Assembly: GCA_018881555.1 (NCBI GenBank)
Contig: JACAXG010000014.1
Location: 1,428,586 to 1,492,585, forward strand
Origin: Amblyornis subalaris
Lineage: Eukaryota; Chordata; Aves; Passeriformes; Ptilonorhynchidae
Length of the DNA: 64,000 bases
Direction of reading: 5' to 3'
Of this stretch, positions 25,473 to 36,546 are shown piece after piece (position 1 is the stretch's first letter; every line of letters starts with the position of its first letter). The notes under the pieces are model-generated. The model saw nothing but the letters and a program-made list of their open reading frames with translations, made no database searches and was not told the DNA's origin. The translations under genes were made by a program, and so were the position numbers.

Positions 25473-28308
25473 GTCTGTTCACACATGTTCAACCCTCCAT
25501 CCACACAGGACCATTCCCCTCCATGATGTCAGGCANTAGCTCATGGTTTTCCTTTTGTTTCTTTCTTATCCTTCAATTAATTAGAGTTCATTTTTAATCA
25601 GGAATTCCCAGTCAGTTCACTACAAGAATTTGAGAGTGGCTACTTAGGATAATAGAATTGAGCATTGAAGTCTTCAGGCATTTTTCTGTAGCTGTCTGGA
25701 CAGGTATAAATCAGTCTGGAAAAAAAAAAACAAACCAAAACCCAGGCTGCCACAGCAAATATCCTTTATTACAATACAAAACTGATTTTCAACACATAAG
25801 ATGTGCTGCTGTGGTCAGGACTCCCCCAGATCCCCGAGCCTGCTGAAGGATTTGCAGACAGCAGGCACGGGGAAAGGCAAACACCCCATGAAGGGATGTT
25901 TGAAAGATCAACCCCGTCCTGCACAGGAACTGCCAAGGGTTTGTTCTCATTGGAGCCCAAACCAACACCAGCTAAAATCTGCCACGGCCTGGAGAAGGTC
26001 GGGTCATTCCTGGCAGCCCAATTTCTTTTTTTTTGTATCCAAATGATAAAGCCTCTTAAAAATGTGGATAAAGTGATGGTGGAAATGTAACCTGATTTGT
26101 CACAGGAGTGTAACCAGATCAGTCACGCTGCTCTCTCTGGTATTGAACTGATATTTTCCCCTCTGCAGATACTTCATTGAACACCATTAACTTTCCATCA
26201 ACTATTCCAAGTATCTGCCCGGTGGGGAGTGTCTGAAGAACGCTGTTTCCTTCTGTTTCCTTCTGTGTCCTTGATCCACTGAATTCCAGCACTGCCAGGA
26301 TTTAGATGCACAGTCATCACTAACTTTGATTTCCCCGTGGATCTCACAGCTCGTTCCCAACGGGTGGGTTGAGCAAAACCCTGTGGAAGGTCCCTCTGGA
26401 CAGCTGGAACTCCCTGCTCTCCTCCAGGGGAAGAAGGGGAAGATCCTGGGATTCATCTCCAGCAGCAAGAAGCTGCTCCAGCAGGAGGCTTAAGATCCCA
26501 ACACGTCCTCCCAGCTGGAAATCCCTTTACATCCCTTTAGCAGAGCCTCTTTTACTGCCCTGCACTTTGAGTGTGAAATAAAGACACTGAAAATGACTGA
26601 TTCAAGGATGTTTTCTCCTCTGAAAACCCAAACTGAGCCTACAAAGGGTGTGTGGGTGCCCCAGGAGCCCAGGGCTCTCTGATTTTTTGGCTGCAGACAA
26701 AAACACACACGATTTAAACACCCAGGGAGGCACTTTCACAGCTCTGCTACGGCCACATCTTCACATGTGAACTGGAGCTCAACTTTGTTCTCCGCAGACA
26801 AATGTATATGGGTTTGTGCACAAATAAATGCTAAACTAACAGTTTATTTTGGGTACTGAATGGCTCTGCTGAGAGCTCAGACATCAGTTGTTACTTAGCT
26901 TTAAATGTCCTTTTAAATGGATGTCAAAAANAAAAATGATCCTTTGTGAAGTTCCATTTGCACCGACGGATCTCCGGCGCAGTGGATGCTGCTCATGAGA
27001 CTTTCCATGGAGTCACGACCCGCTGGAATACGATCCATCTGTTGCAAATGAGGGAAGACAGTCACAATTAAATGCTATTTTGCATTAATTGCACTCAAAG
27101 GCTCGCAGTTTGCTGGTGGCCAGGGTGAGGTTGGCTGTTCTTGTGTCTCTTTGCACCAATCCTGGTGGAGGAAAAAAATATCATACAAAGCTTTAAGTNT
27201 TCTGTCCTCCTTTCCATCACTGCACATCCCCTTTCCAGCAGGATTCCCACCATCCTCATGCTTGGAATTGCTTTGTTGGCGGCAGGTACAAGGCCAGAAG
27301 GACATTTAGTGAGGAAGAGGATGATCTCCATGCCCTTCATCCAGCCCCGCTCCCTTCAGGGAGCCTCTGGCTCTCCTGGAGGTGTNTTGGTTCCCCTGCC
27401 ACTGGGAATCATGGAGACAGTGGCCGTTAATGGGTGATGGATTAATGGATACGAGGAAAAGTTAATTTCCTGGTTGTACTCCATGATTCTGGTCCTTCTG
27501 TAGGGACACCAATGTGCCTGGGATAACGATATTCCAAGGCCCAAACTGTGGATATTCCCTTCCACCTTTTCCCTCCGAATTTCCAAGGTCTGGCCAGAGG
27601 GAAAGCCCTGTCAGCCTGTGTGTCCCAAACTTATTGTCCAGGCTCTCTCGGGTTGTTTAATTTAGGAAAAAAATTTAAGAGTGGGCAAAGCATTCCATGA
27701 ATCCATCCAACCTGGCCTTGGACACTCCCGGGGATGTTCCAGGATGCTTCTCTGTGGGAGTTGGAGCTGTGCTTAACAATTTTATACACTTTTAATGTGA
27801 GACTCTTCCGAAGACTGTCCCCATTTTCTGCCTTCCTTGCTGTGCCAGGGCAGACGTTGGGAAGCACTGAGTGGGAGAGCTGGGATGGACATTTGGACTT
27901 AAATTATTCCTCAGGACTTCAGTGATAAGAGCCACGCTCAGCCACCATCCAAGAGCCTCCGGCTGTGATTTCCTTAGATCTTTTAAGCTGAGCAAGGTTG
28001 TGCCAACTCGAGAGCTGCACAGAAATCAAGGAAAAATGCAGTTTGTGGGCAATGTGTTTCTTCTGTGCCCAAACCTGATTTTTTTTGTTGTTTTCATTTA
28101 CATTCTGCAGCCCCTTTTGTGGAGGCCATCCTTCCATCATCCTCCTCAGAACACAGGAGTAGAGGCATCACAGAGGGACCCAGTGCAGCTTCAAGAACAA
28201 CTTTCAGAATTCTCTAAGTTTTCGTTAAATTTTTAGCAAATTCAATTCCACATTTAAATTGTGACAATCCCCATTTCAGAGATGTTAAAATACGAAAGTC
28301 TGAGCATT
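25473..28308. other. Intergenic, nothing firm
   Basis: Unique sequence with a small CR1 remnant at 27700-27742. 26950-27100 has some homeobox-like text (CACAATTAAATGCTATTTTG). No genes recognised. Confidence 0.5.
27700..27742 (-). mobile_element. Small CR1 remnant
   Basis: ATCCATCCAACCTGGCCTTG then GACACTCCCGGGGATG only; a core fragment in antisense. Confidence 0.5.
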
Positions 28309-28437
28309 TTTCAAGGCCNGGTTGGATGGGGCTTGGNGCAACCTGGTCTATGGAANGTGTCCCTGCCCATGGCAGGGGTGGGAATGGATGGGCTTTAAGG
28401 TTCCTCCAACCCAAACCACTNTGGGATTCTCTGATCT
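28309..28437 (+). mobile_element. CR1 3' fragment
   Basis: GGTTGGATGGGGCTTGG, GTGTCCCTGCCCATGGCAGG, CTTTAAGGTTCCTCCAACCC. Four Ns fall inside this short copy. Confidence 0.8.
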
Positions 28438-28719
28438 TTAATTGCAAATGGCAGAACAAAAATTCTTCTTTCTGCTCCAGTAATTCTCTCGCCTGCTTGA
28501 GCCCCCAGCATTAATCCACATCTCTGTTTCAANTTTTCTGAACTTAGACAAGACCAAATTCACCTTTTCCTCCTTGCCAACGCTTGAAGCACGTTGAACC
28601 CCCCCAGATTTCCCCANGTTAATGACCAGTGATTGCACGAGCACACAGGACACAGTTAAAAACAAAGGCAATTCCTGCTTAACGTTTAATTTTATTACTC
28701 TACAAACTAAGTGGGACAC

Positions 28720-29240
28720 TTCAAGAACTTATGCACAACTTGAAAAACATTTTAAATGAATTCTTACTTTAAATAGCCCTAGAGATAAATTACTCACAGG
28801 AGTACCTCATGCAGAACTCAGCGTGACCTTGGAGGTATCTTGGCTAATAACAATTGTTTTGCAGTGTATATGTTCCATTTCTGAGAGAGGGCTCCATTCA
28901 TCTTTGTGCAGGCCCAGAGCAGAGAGCTGACACCCTGTAAATCTGCCTCTCCATTGTTCCACGCAGACAGCTCGGGGCAGATGTTGTGCAAGAAGGCTCG
29001 GGGGGGGAAAAAATTCACAGGCATTTCCCCAGCCCAGGAAAATCGGCTCTTGGTTGNGAGCAAAACGAGTTCATCAGAAATTAATCCAAATTAATTACAT
29101 CTGAATGTGAAATAACGTATGAATTGCAAATGTTCACGTTTCCTTCAGCAGTATTAGTGTGCTTCAATTAGTTTTGAGATTCATGCAGAATCCTTTACCT
29201 AGGTAGGAAAAGATTGTAAACTGTTTCTGCAGTTAAAGTG
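28720..29240. promoter_or_regulatory. Weak candidate regulatory stretch
   Basis: Repeat-free, with GGCTAATAACAATTGTTTTG (SOX/homeobox words), CAGAAATTAATCC, CAAATTAATTACATCTG and CTTCAATTAGTTTTGAG. Not obviously coding. Confidence 0.25.
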
Positions 29241-29639
29241 ATTACATGTGTAAAAATTGTCTTCTGCTTCGCATTACAAAGCTCTTTGTCAGCTGCAAGA
29301 AACAGGGACAAAACCCACCGAGGGTCTGTCCCGCCTTGTGCTGCTGCAGGGGGTGGGGGACAGAGCTGCCACTGCTTCCACCAGCTCAGGAGCTGGGCTG
29401 GAAGCCTTCAGATCCCATCAGGGAATCCTCTCCTGCAGTTCCAGCGGTGTGGGAATAACCCAAATCCCACTGCGGGTACTGGACAAGGAGAAATAGCTAA
29501 AAATGACCAGGACCATGNGGATGAGCTCACATCCCTTTGCAGAGGAAGGGTTGGGGTTGTAGCCGTGGCATTTGGTTAGATTAATGGCTCTTCCAGTAAC
29601 TGGGATAATCTAAACCAGGTATGAGATGACCCAAGGCAG

Positions 29640-29868
29640 GATGAAGTGGAATATTGGGAAGGAATTCCTCCCTGGGAGGGTGGAGAGGCCCTGGCACGGG
29701 GTGCCCAGAGAAGCTGGGGCTGCCCCATCCCTGGAGGTGTCCAAGGCCAGGTTGGANGGGGCTTGGAGCAACCTGGGATAGTGGAAGGTGTCCCTGCCCA
29801 TGGCAGGGGCTAGAATGAAATGAGCTTTAAGGTCTTTCCAACCTAAACCATTCCAGGATTCTGTGATT
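29640..29868 (+). mobile_element. CR1 3' fragment
   Basis: GAATATTGGGAAGGAATTCC, GAGAGGCCCTGGCACGGGGT, AAGGCCAGGTTGG, TGGAAGGTGTCCCTGCCCAT, CCATTCCAGGATTCTGTGAT. Confidence 0.88.
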
Positions 29869-30569
29869 TAAAATGCATCAAACCCAGTTCATTCTTTAGC
29901 CTGTTGTTTCCNTTTTCTTACAGGTTGGGACTGTGGGCTTCACCCCAGCAGAATTCCTGCTGCAGTCCACAAAGTCCCTGGAAACATCCCTGATTTTCCT
30001 GCACAGGGACAGCAGGAGCAGTTACATGTGGTTCCCATTGTCCTGCATTTAACCTCTTAGAGATATTTTTGGGGGAATACTTTATTTACATTTTCTTTAA
30101 CAAAGAATATGTTTACCTTCTTCCTAAAGATTACCACATGTCCAAACACTTCCAAACCTAAATATTTCCTGAACGAGAATCTGCATAAGAATTGATGTGT
30201 GCACATGAAGTGGAGGAATGGGGGGAAAGACGTTCTGAGTATTCACAGGGATTTTGTAATGGGATCCGGGCAGGAGCTCAATTTCCAGCAGATTGCCAAT
30301 CTGGGGAAGCGCAAGCCAAGTTTCCACTGCTTAAATATTTACTCAAAGGACAATAAGAGGTTGGTAAGTGTGTTGTGTTAATACTTACAGTTTGCACACT
30401 GCTGCNTTTGCTGGGGTGCCAAACCCCCTCCTCGAGCCTCTGGCACACTGGAAGGGGAGGCCACCAGGGCCAGCCCTCATCAGAATTCAGGCACTAAATT
30501 CAAATGAGCCCCAAGAAAAGTCGTTGTGTCTCTTTCTGGCTGCTTCCAAAATTCAGGTGCTTCTTCTAA

Positions 30570-30866
30570 GAGCGTGTAGTGACAAGGCAAGGGGGAAATG
30601 GCTTCAAAGTGAAGGAAGGCAGGGTTAAATGGGATATCAGGAAGGAATTGTTCGCTGTGAGGGTGGGGAGGCCCTGGCACAGGTTGCCCAGAGAAGCTGT
30701 GGCTGCCCCTGGATCCCTGGCAGTGTCCAAGGCCAGATTGGACGGGGCTTGGAGCAGCCTGGGACAGTGGAAGGTGTCCCTGCCCATGGCAGAGGTGGCA
30801 CTGAATGGGCTTTAAGGTCCCTTCCAGCCCAAACCATTCCATGATTCTATGATTCCATGATTCCAT
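30570..30866 (+). mobile_element. CR1 3' fragment, the longest in the left half
   Basis: AAGGGGGAAATGGCTTCAAA, AATGGGATATCAGGAAGGAA, GGTTGCCCAGAGAAGCTGTG, TTCCATGATTCTATGATTCC: full 3' terminal repeats. Its young-looking sequence suggests a late insertion. Confidence 0.9.
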
Positions 30867-33859
30867 TAACACATAGACACTCCTTATTTTCCAAATGCTC
30901 CCTCCTGCCTGAGCTGCTCAGTCAGGGGTTAACTCCACTCCCTGTGTGAGCTCCATCTGGAGTTCTCATCAGTGGTGGCTGGTGGGTCGTGTTCTCCTCC
31001 TGGAAGGAAAAGAAAACAGTGGGTTTCAATCCTTGGTGGGGAAGCAGGAATGGTGGCAGTGGCTGCCTGACGTGGGAGTGACGAAGTGTCTCCCCTGCTG
31101 CAGAGAGTGTGGGGCCTGTCAGCATCTCNCTGCAGCTCCAGGGCAGGGCAGGGGCCGGGCAAAGGCAGGGGTCTGGAGCCTTCAAACAGTTGGGTTTCAC
31201 AGNGAGCAGAAGCTGAGGGGTCGATGTGACCCCACAGCCACTAAGTTCTGAGCAAAATTCCCTTTGCACAGGGATCTGAGACCACTTCATGCACACCCAG
31301 GAAGCCAAATGGTCTGAGTGACAATNGTGGTGCAGGCGACACGTTGGGCTGGGCATTCCAAACAGCACCAGGACGTGATCCACTGTTCACCAGTTTATCA
31401 NCTGGACAGAAGTGATTGTTGATGCTTCCTGCCTCCTCCAGAAGATGCAGAATGNAGGGTGGGAGCTCCAAAGATCTGGCAGAGACAGGAGGATGTGCAG
31501 GCACCTGCTGGTGGAGCCACGTGGCTGCACACACCGGGGATGCACTCCCNGGATCGCGGCGTGACCCCGAGTGACCCCACACATCCAGGAGCGGAGCAGC
31601 AGTGTGGGAATGACCCTGTCACACTGGAGGGTGATGCAGCTGCATTTCCTAAAAGCATTGTTAAATCTGTTACCTATTCCCCAAATTAGCTGGAGGAAGA
31701 TGTTCCTAAAGGATCCTCCTNCTCTGGCGCTGTGTTGTATCAACCACAGGGTTATACCCTCAGTGCTCTCAGGGTGCTGTAGCTGCTGAGAAGGCCAATC
31801 TGCCCCTTGTCCCTTTAGTGCACTTTTTACCTCCCCATTTTGGAATTCTCTCCCAGAATTTTTCCCTGGGTGATTTTCCCCTGTGTAAAGGAGGCTGCTG
31901 AGAGCACATTGGTGTTTAATGAGCAGCNAAGTCTGACGTGCAAAGGCCGTAAACCCTTTGTTGTGAAGGAAAACATTCCCAAACATCTTTCCCTTAACAG
32001 AGAAAAGCTTTCCTTCCCTCTCTAGGAAAAGTTTAGGCTCTTGTGAGCACAAAACCACAGTGCTGGAGAGAGGCTGCCCCCGCAGCACAGCCCGGGAGCC
32101 GGGGCTGGCACAGCATCGCTGATGCACACGCGGATGATTCGGCACATTCCCACGGATCCCGCAGGCAGGAGCGCCTGGCACTCCCAGCCTTTCCCTCTGA
32201 ACCAAAAATCAGCCTCACATCGGGAAGGGGTTGGGTTTGTGTCGCTCTTTGCCTCGTCAAAAGCAGGCACAGCGTTACCACAACGCCGAGGAAGACGATG
32301 GGAATTGACAGCTCTGCTGGTTCTTCCATTAGGGATTTTGGCCGGTCACCAGCGTTAGGAACAACTGGCAAAACAGCACCAATGCATCCCCAAANCCCAC
32401 AGTCTGCCACCAGACCGGTGAGACTCGGGGTGTCGAAAATTCTGAGAATTTCCTTCATTCACACCAACTTAATTGCCCGGAGAACACCTGGAGAGGAGGC
32501 TGGGCGCTGGTGTAAAGCGCGAGTAGTGACAGCTCCCATTTCTGGGAACGCTTCNTAGACCCTCCAGCAACACCAGGGGCAGTTGCTGCTTAAAAGTAGG
32601 AAAGGTTTAAAATAAGCAGAACTTTTCCAGTTGCTTTCAGAACTTTGCTGCCCACCTCAGAACCACAACAGTGATGCAGACCTGCTGCTTTTATTTCTTA
32701 AATCTACGCAGATTTAAGGTGCACTTTTGCCTGCTGGTACCTCACGGTGAGGGTGAACAGGCTCACAGATAGCGAGGAACTGAAGATTCAAGGGCAAAGG
32801 AAATGGGAACAGCCGCAGGGTTGGACAGGTATCGATATTTACTGGGCAGGAAGGAGCACGGTGTGTGACGTTATTTATTCCGGGGGTATCCAGCCGCAGC
32901 TTGCTCCAAGGACTGGATGCCACGGAGGCTCGAGTGCTTTTCCAAAGCTGCTCCTCTGAAAGGCAAGTNTGAAAGCTTAGCTTGGAATAAAGCTGAGCTG
33001 TGAGTGAACAACATGAGCCACGTCAGGTTTATACANAGGATTCAGCACGTTTCCATGCACTTTTAGGCACGGTGTTTCCTTCCCTTTCCCCTTCCCAGCA
33101 CTGTTGTGCGGAGAACCGAGATCCATGCGGGAATCTGTGCTGTTGGAGCTCCCTGACAGACATCTGGCTGCTCCCTGCCCCGCTCACCTCACTCGTGCTG
33201 CTGCAGAGAGAGCCAAGTGTGGGAACCGCTCCTTCAGCCCCGAGGAATCCGCGTCAGGTCCTGCTGCAAACACGCGATGGGCTCTGCGAGGACAGAAACA
33301 GGTGTTTACTCCTTCCTACGGGATTTATTGGATCTCTTCTCGGAATCCCCTTCGCAGGCCAGCACATCTCCATGTCAATCCCACACGAAAATTTTATCTC
33401 CAGGAAGCAGAGGTGGTGTGCTCTGGCTGGCTCTTGAAGTATTCGTCATTAAATTTTGGGACATCTGCAGGGTTTTGTACAGGTTCAGACACTCTAAGGA
33501 ATAAAATAGAAACACAAGAGTCCTGGCCAACTTCTGTTGGCCTATAGACTTATTAAGTATTCCAATCCGAGGAAACCAGGAATGTCAGTATTCCTGTCCA
33601 AAACCATCCCATTTAGACTATTTTATTTTAATCACAGCTGCGCTAAAAAACACGCAGTTCTCCTACACCATCCAATCTTCTTCCCTGATAGGATAAAAGC
33701 CCATTTTTCCTGTCTTTTTATTACAATCGCCTTGAAGACAGACGTGCCAAGGGATGAGGAAAGGTTTGAGGTTCCTGTTGCATCCACCACGTTTATGTTC
33801 CACACCCCAAAAACCCGCACGAGGTTGTTGGACAACTCTGCCTAAACCAGTTGTGTTCT
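30867..33859. other. Intergenic, nothing recognised
   Basis: Unique and repeat-free, with no recognisable exon. The long minus frame at 31387-32205 contains several Ns and no domain. Confidence 0.55.
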
Positions 33860-34110
33860 AAACAGAGCAGGGAGGACGTGACAAGTTTATTTGGAGCAGG
33901 GTGAGGGTATCAGAGCCTGGGTTCTGAACCGCGGGGCTGCCCTGCTGCTCGTGCACATATTAATGAACTGCTTTATTCGGGGATCAATCGACACCACCGG
34001 TACTTTTATTGACTTTATAATTAGCAGCATCTTCCTTTCGNTGGAATAAAGCCGTTTTACCTAGCATAAAATCCATCATTTTCAGCCCGTTCTTAGCNCG
34101 GAAATGTCCG
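33860..34110. promoter_or_regulatory. Candidate conserved element beside the 34-kb CpG island
   Basis: AT-rich, repeat-free text such as CATATTAATGAACTGCTTTA, GGGGATCAATCGACACC and TTTATTGACTTTATAATTAG, with several homeodomain and CDX/HOX-type cores. An inference from composition only. Confidence 0.35.
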
Positions 34111-34117
34111 AGCTGGT

Positions 34118-34690
34118 TTGACTCTCGCTGCTTGCGGGCCTCGCCGGCAGGGCTCCGACTCTCCCTGCCCTCATCCCCGTCCTTCTCCCTGCCCACCCCG
34201 CGGGGACACCTCGCCTCTGCCGCCGCTGCCCGCGGCTCTGCCGGTGCCGCAGCCACCGCGGGGGCTCGGGGGCCGCGCATCCCCCGCCAGCCCCGTCCNT
34301 CCCCAGCCCCGGAGCCGCCGCTCCCGCCGGGACGCCCCGGAGCTTCCCGGCGCTGCGGGAGGAGCGGGCGGAGCGTCCCGGGGTGGGGACAGCGCCCAGC
34401 CCGGAGCCCCCCGCGCCCGCCCCGGGAGCGCTCGGGCGGACTCTGCGGGTCCCGCTCCCCCCCGCCGATCCCTCCCCGGAAAACATTCCGAGCCGTTCCG
34501 CTTTCCTCGATTTTATTACCTGAGGGAACCTGACAGAACTCGTAAAGACACAATTGCTATAGAGCTTCCACCGGCCGCTTTGGCTGCCGCAGAAGAGCCA
34601 ACGCGAACGCCGCGCTCCGCCTTGCGCGGCCGAAACTCGGGAAAAACTCAGAGAAAGTGGGGAGGGAAAAAAGGAAAAAAAAAAAAGATG
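34118..34690. promoter_or_regulatory. CpG-rich island 3' of SHOX2
   Basis: A compact island (GCCTCGCCGGCAGGGC, CCGCGGGGACACCTCGCC, CCGCCGCTGCCCGCGGC and similar), separated from the SHOX2 gene body by about 1.2 kb of AT-rich DNA. No coding exon is recognised; open frames on both strands are compositional. It could be the promoter of a non-coding transcript antisense to or downstream of SHOX2, or a Polycomb-bound island. Confidence 0.5.
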
Positions 34691-35270
34691 CGCGGAGGCG
34701 AGCGGCGCTTCCTCGTCGTGCTGAGCGCTATCGGCGTGTCGCGATATCTANGGAGCGGAAAGAAACGTGCGAGCTCTACAGGAGGTGTAAACACGGGAAA
34801 GAAAGAACATCAGCGGTGGCCGGACATGGACGGTACCGGGAGAGAGGTGGAACCGTCCCCCGAACCGTCACCCCTTCAGTCAATAGGTCGCAAAGTGTCT
34901 TAAATTCATTACTTGGCACTTATTGAAATCCGTGACGTCGAAAATGGATTAAAAAAGGTGAAGCAAACCTGAGTGAAACAAAATATATTGTACTGACAAC
35001 AAACGCAATGAGATAACAGCATCTTGCTTTCTTTTTTTTTTTTTTCCTTTTCTTTTTTAAATAACTTAAAATACACTAGAAAAAATATGGTCAATATAAA
35101 TAATTTTGTTTTCATGGAGAACAAATAGATACAAAGCCCGTCCATACCAAAGTTCGCGTAGAAGAGCTTTCCCTCTGTCTTGGCAATAAGCATGAGGGTC
35201 TGATGGCAAAATCTGGGATAACAATCACTGACCGCAGGGTACCCCAGGTTAAATAGCTATACGTCTCTCA

Positions 35271-35293
35271 AATAATAATAATAATAATAATAA
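35271..35293 (+). repeat. (AAT)n microsatellite
   Basis: Seven to eight AAT units in the AT-rich sequence downstream of the SHOX2 coding region. Confidence 0.9.
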
Positions 35294-35602
35294 CCAAAAA
35301 AATCACAAGATTACGTGAATAGATACACCTTTATGAGATAAAATGTAAATGTTTGACAGTCAACTATCAATTCACAAGTTATAGCCAAAATAAACTTTGT
35401 TCGTGTGTATCAACATATTTTACATGTACCCAGTACCTCTTATTGGAATTTGCCGTGGTGTCAAGTGGTGGTTGGGAATTAAATACTCTTTTTTTTTTTC
35501 CTTTTTCTTTTTTTTTTTTTTCCCCATTTACTTTTGCCCTCAGGACGGGAGAGACCCGGCAAAGGGAGGCACACTCCGCTCTCCTGGTGCTTTCCGCTCC
35601 CT

Positions 35603-35608
35603 TTTATT
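35603..35608 (-). terminator. SHOX2: Candidate SHOX2 polyadenylation signal AATAAA
   Basis: A canonical hexamer on the minus strand about 690 nt after the SHOX2 stop. It is the first canonical AATAAA I find in that direction. No transcript evidence is available and internal A-runs complicate the picture. Confidence 0.4.
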
Positions 35609-35879
35609 TCAGAGGTGGGACAGCAAACGACCAACAAAGATTTAAGAGTGGAAAAGGTAGTGCTTGATCTCCCTCTCTCTGCCTGCTTCCCTCCAAGATT
35701 AAAGGAGAAAGAACCCAGCCACGTTTGTTTGTTTGGTTTTGTGGTTGTCTTGTTTTTTTCTACTAAAGATGAGGGTGAAGTGCAAGTGAATCAAAGGACT
35801 CCATCAATGAAATACAAATACATGCAACCCGGAATGCTGCTGGAGGAAGTATCCCGGACAGTTTCCCATTAGAAATTCG

Positions 35880-36265
35880 CAGGGAAATCATTGTCTTTTT
35901 TTTTTTTCCCCCTTTTTTTTTTTCCTGTTCGTCGTCGTCTTTCTCTCTTCTTTTTTTTTTTTTCTTTTTTTTTTTTTTGTCGCTATTCCAGACGTGGTTG
36001 TTAAACTCAAGTATCTGATGCAACGTGAAAGGAGGCCCGCCTCTCTTATCAAATTTCTTGTATTAAAGTGAACTTCGCAGAAAAAGGTCAGTTTCAAAAC
36101 CTGTGAACTTCCCAGCTGCGCGTCCTCTAATTCCTTAAATAAGTATATATCTCCCGTCCGTTTCTCCTCTCCCTCGTTCCTTTTTTTTTTCTTTTAAACT
36201 CTTTTTTCCCTTTTTTTTCTTTTTCTTTTTTTTCCTTTTCCTTTTTTTTTTTTTTTTTTTTCCTT
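35880..36265 (-). repeat. A-rich low-complexity tracts in the SHOX2 3' UTR
   Basis: A series of long plus-strand T runs broken by C and G, for example 35896-35980 and 36179-36262. In the sense of SHOX2 these are A-rich. They begin about 30 nt after the stop codon. Confidence 0.8.
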
Positions 36266-36294
36266 GGGAAAAAAAAACCCGAAAAAAAAAGCGG

Positions 36295-36546
36295 TCACAG
36301 CCCCAGGGCGGCGGCGTGCTTCTTGGCCTTGAGGCGGAGGTCGGCGATGCTGGAGTTCTTGCTGGTGGTCTTGGCGGCGGCGGCGGCGGCCACCACGGAG
36401 GCGGCGGAGGCGGACTCGGCCAGGGTGGCCAGCGGGAGCCCGAAGGGGGGCGCGGGGAACATCATGTAGGGGGCGTGGGCCAGGTGCGGGTGCAGGTGGT
36501 GATGCGCGTGGGCCACGGCGCTGTCCAGCTGCAGCTGCGCCTGAAC
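36295..36546 (-). CDS. SHOX2: SHOX2 coding exon 5 (OAR domain and stop)
   Basis: Begins after CCCCGCAG at 36547 and ends with TGA at 36297-36295. It encodes 83 residues: a Gln/Leu-rich start, a His-rich run, a Pro-rich [17 protein letters not shown] segment, seven near-contiguous Ala residues, and the OAR motif ending in HAAALGL. The OAR tail is a known modulator of transactivation in paired-like homeoproteins. Confidence 0.95.
   Translation of the reverse strand, partial: VQAQLQLDSAVAHAHHHLHPHLAHAPYMMFPAPPFGLPLATLAESASAASVVAAAAAAKTTSKNSSIADLRLKAKKHAAALGL

Larger units (their letters stand above)
35585..36294 (-). other. SHOX2: SHOX2 3' UTR, probable extent
   Basis: Sequence downstream of the stop on the minus strand. 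It starts with an extremely A-rich part (plus-strand poly-T tracts at about 36179-36262 and 35896-35980). An AATAAA lies at 35603-35608 on the minus strand, which would give an mRNA end near 35585. A longer 3' UTR reaching about 34.9 kb is possible, because the sequence to there stays AT-rich and unbroken by recognised repeats. Confidence 0.45.

Noticed and set aside
31387..32205. 272-codon minus-strand frame
   Set aside because: Carries several Ns, has no domain and no splice or promoter context.
34118..34903. 261-codon plus-strand frame
   Set aside because: CpG-island composition (Pro/Arg/Ala-rich on both strands); no recognisable product.
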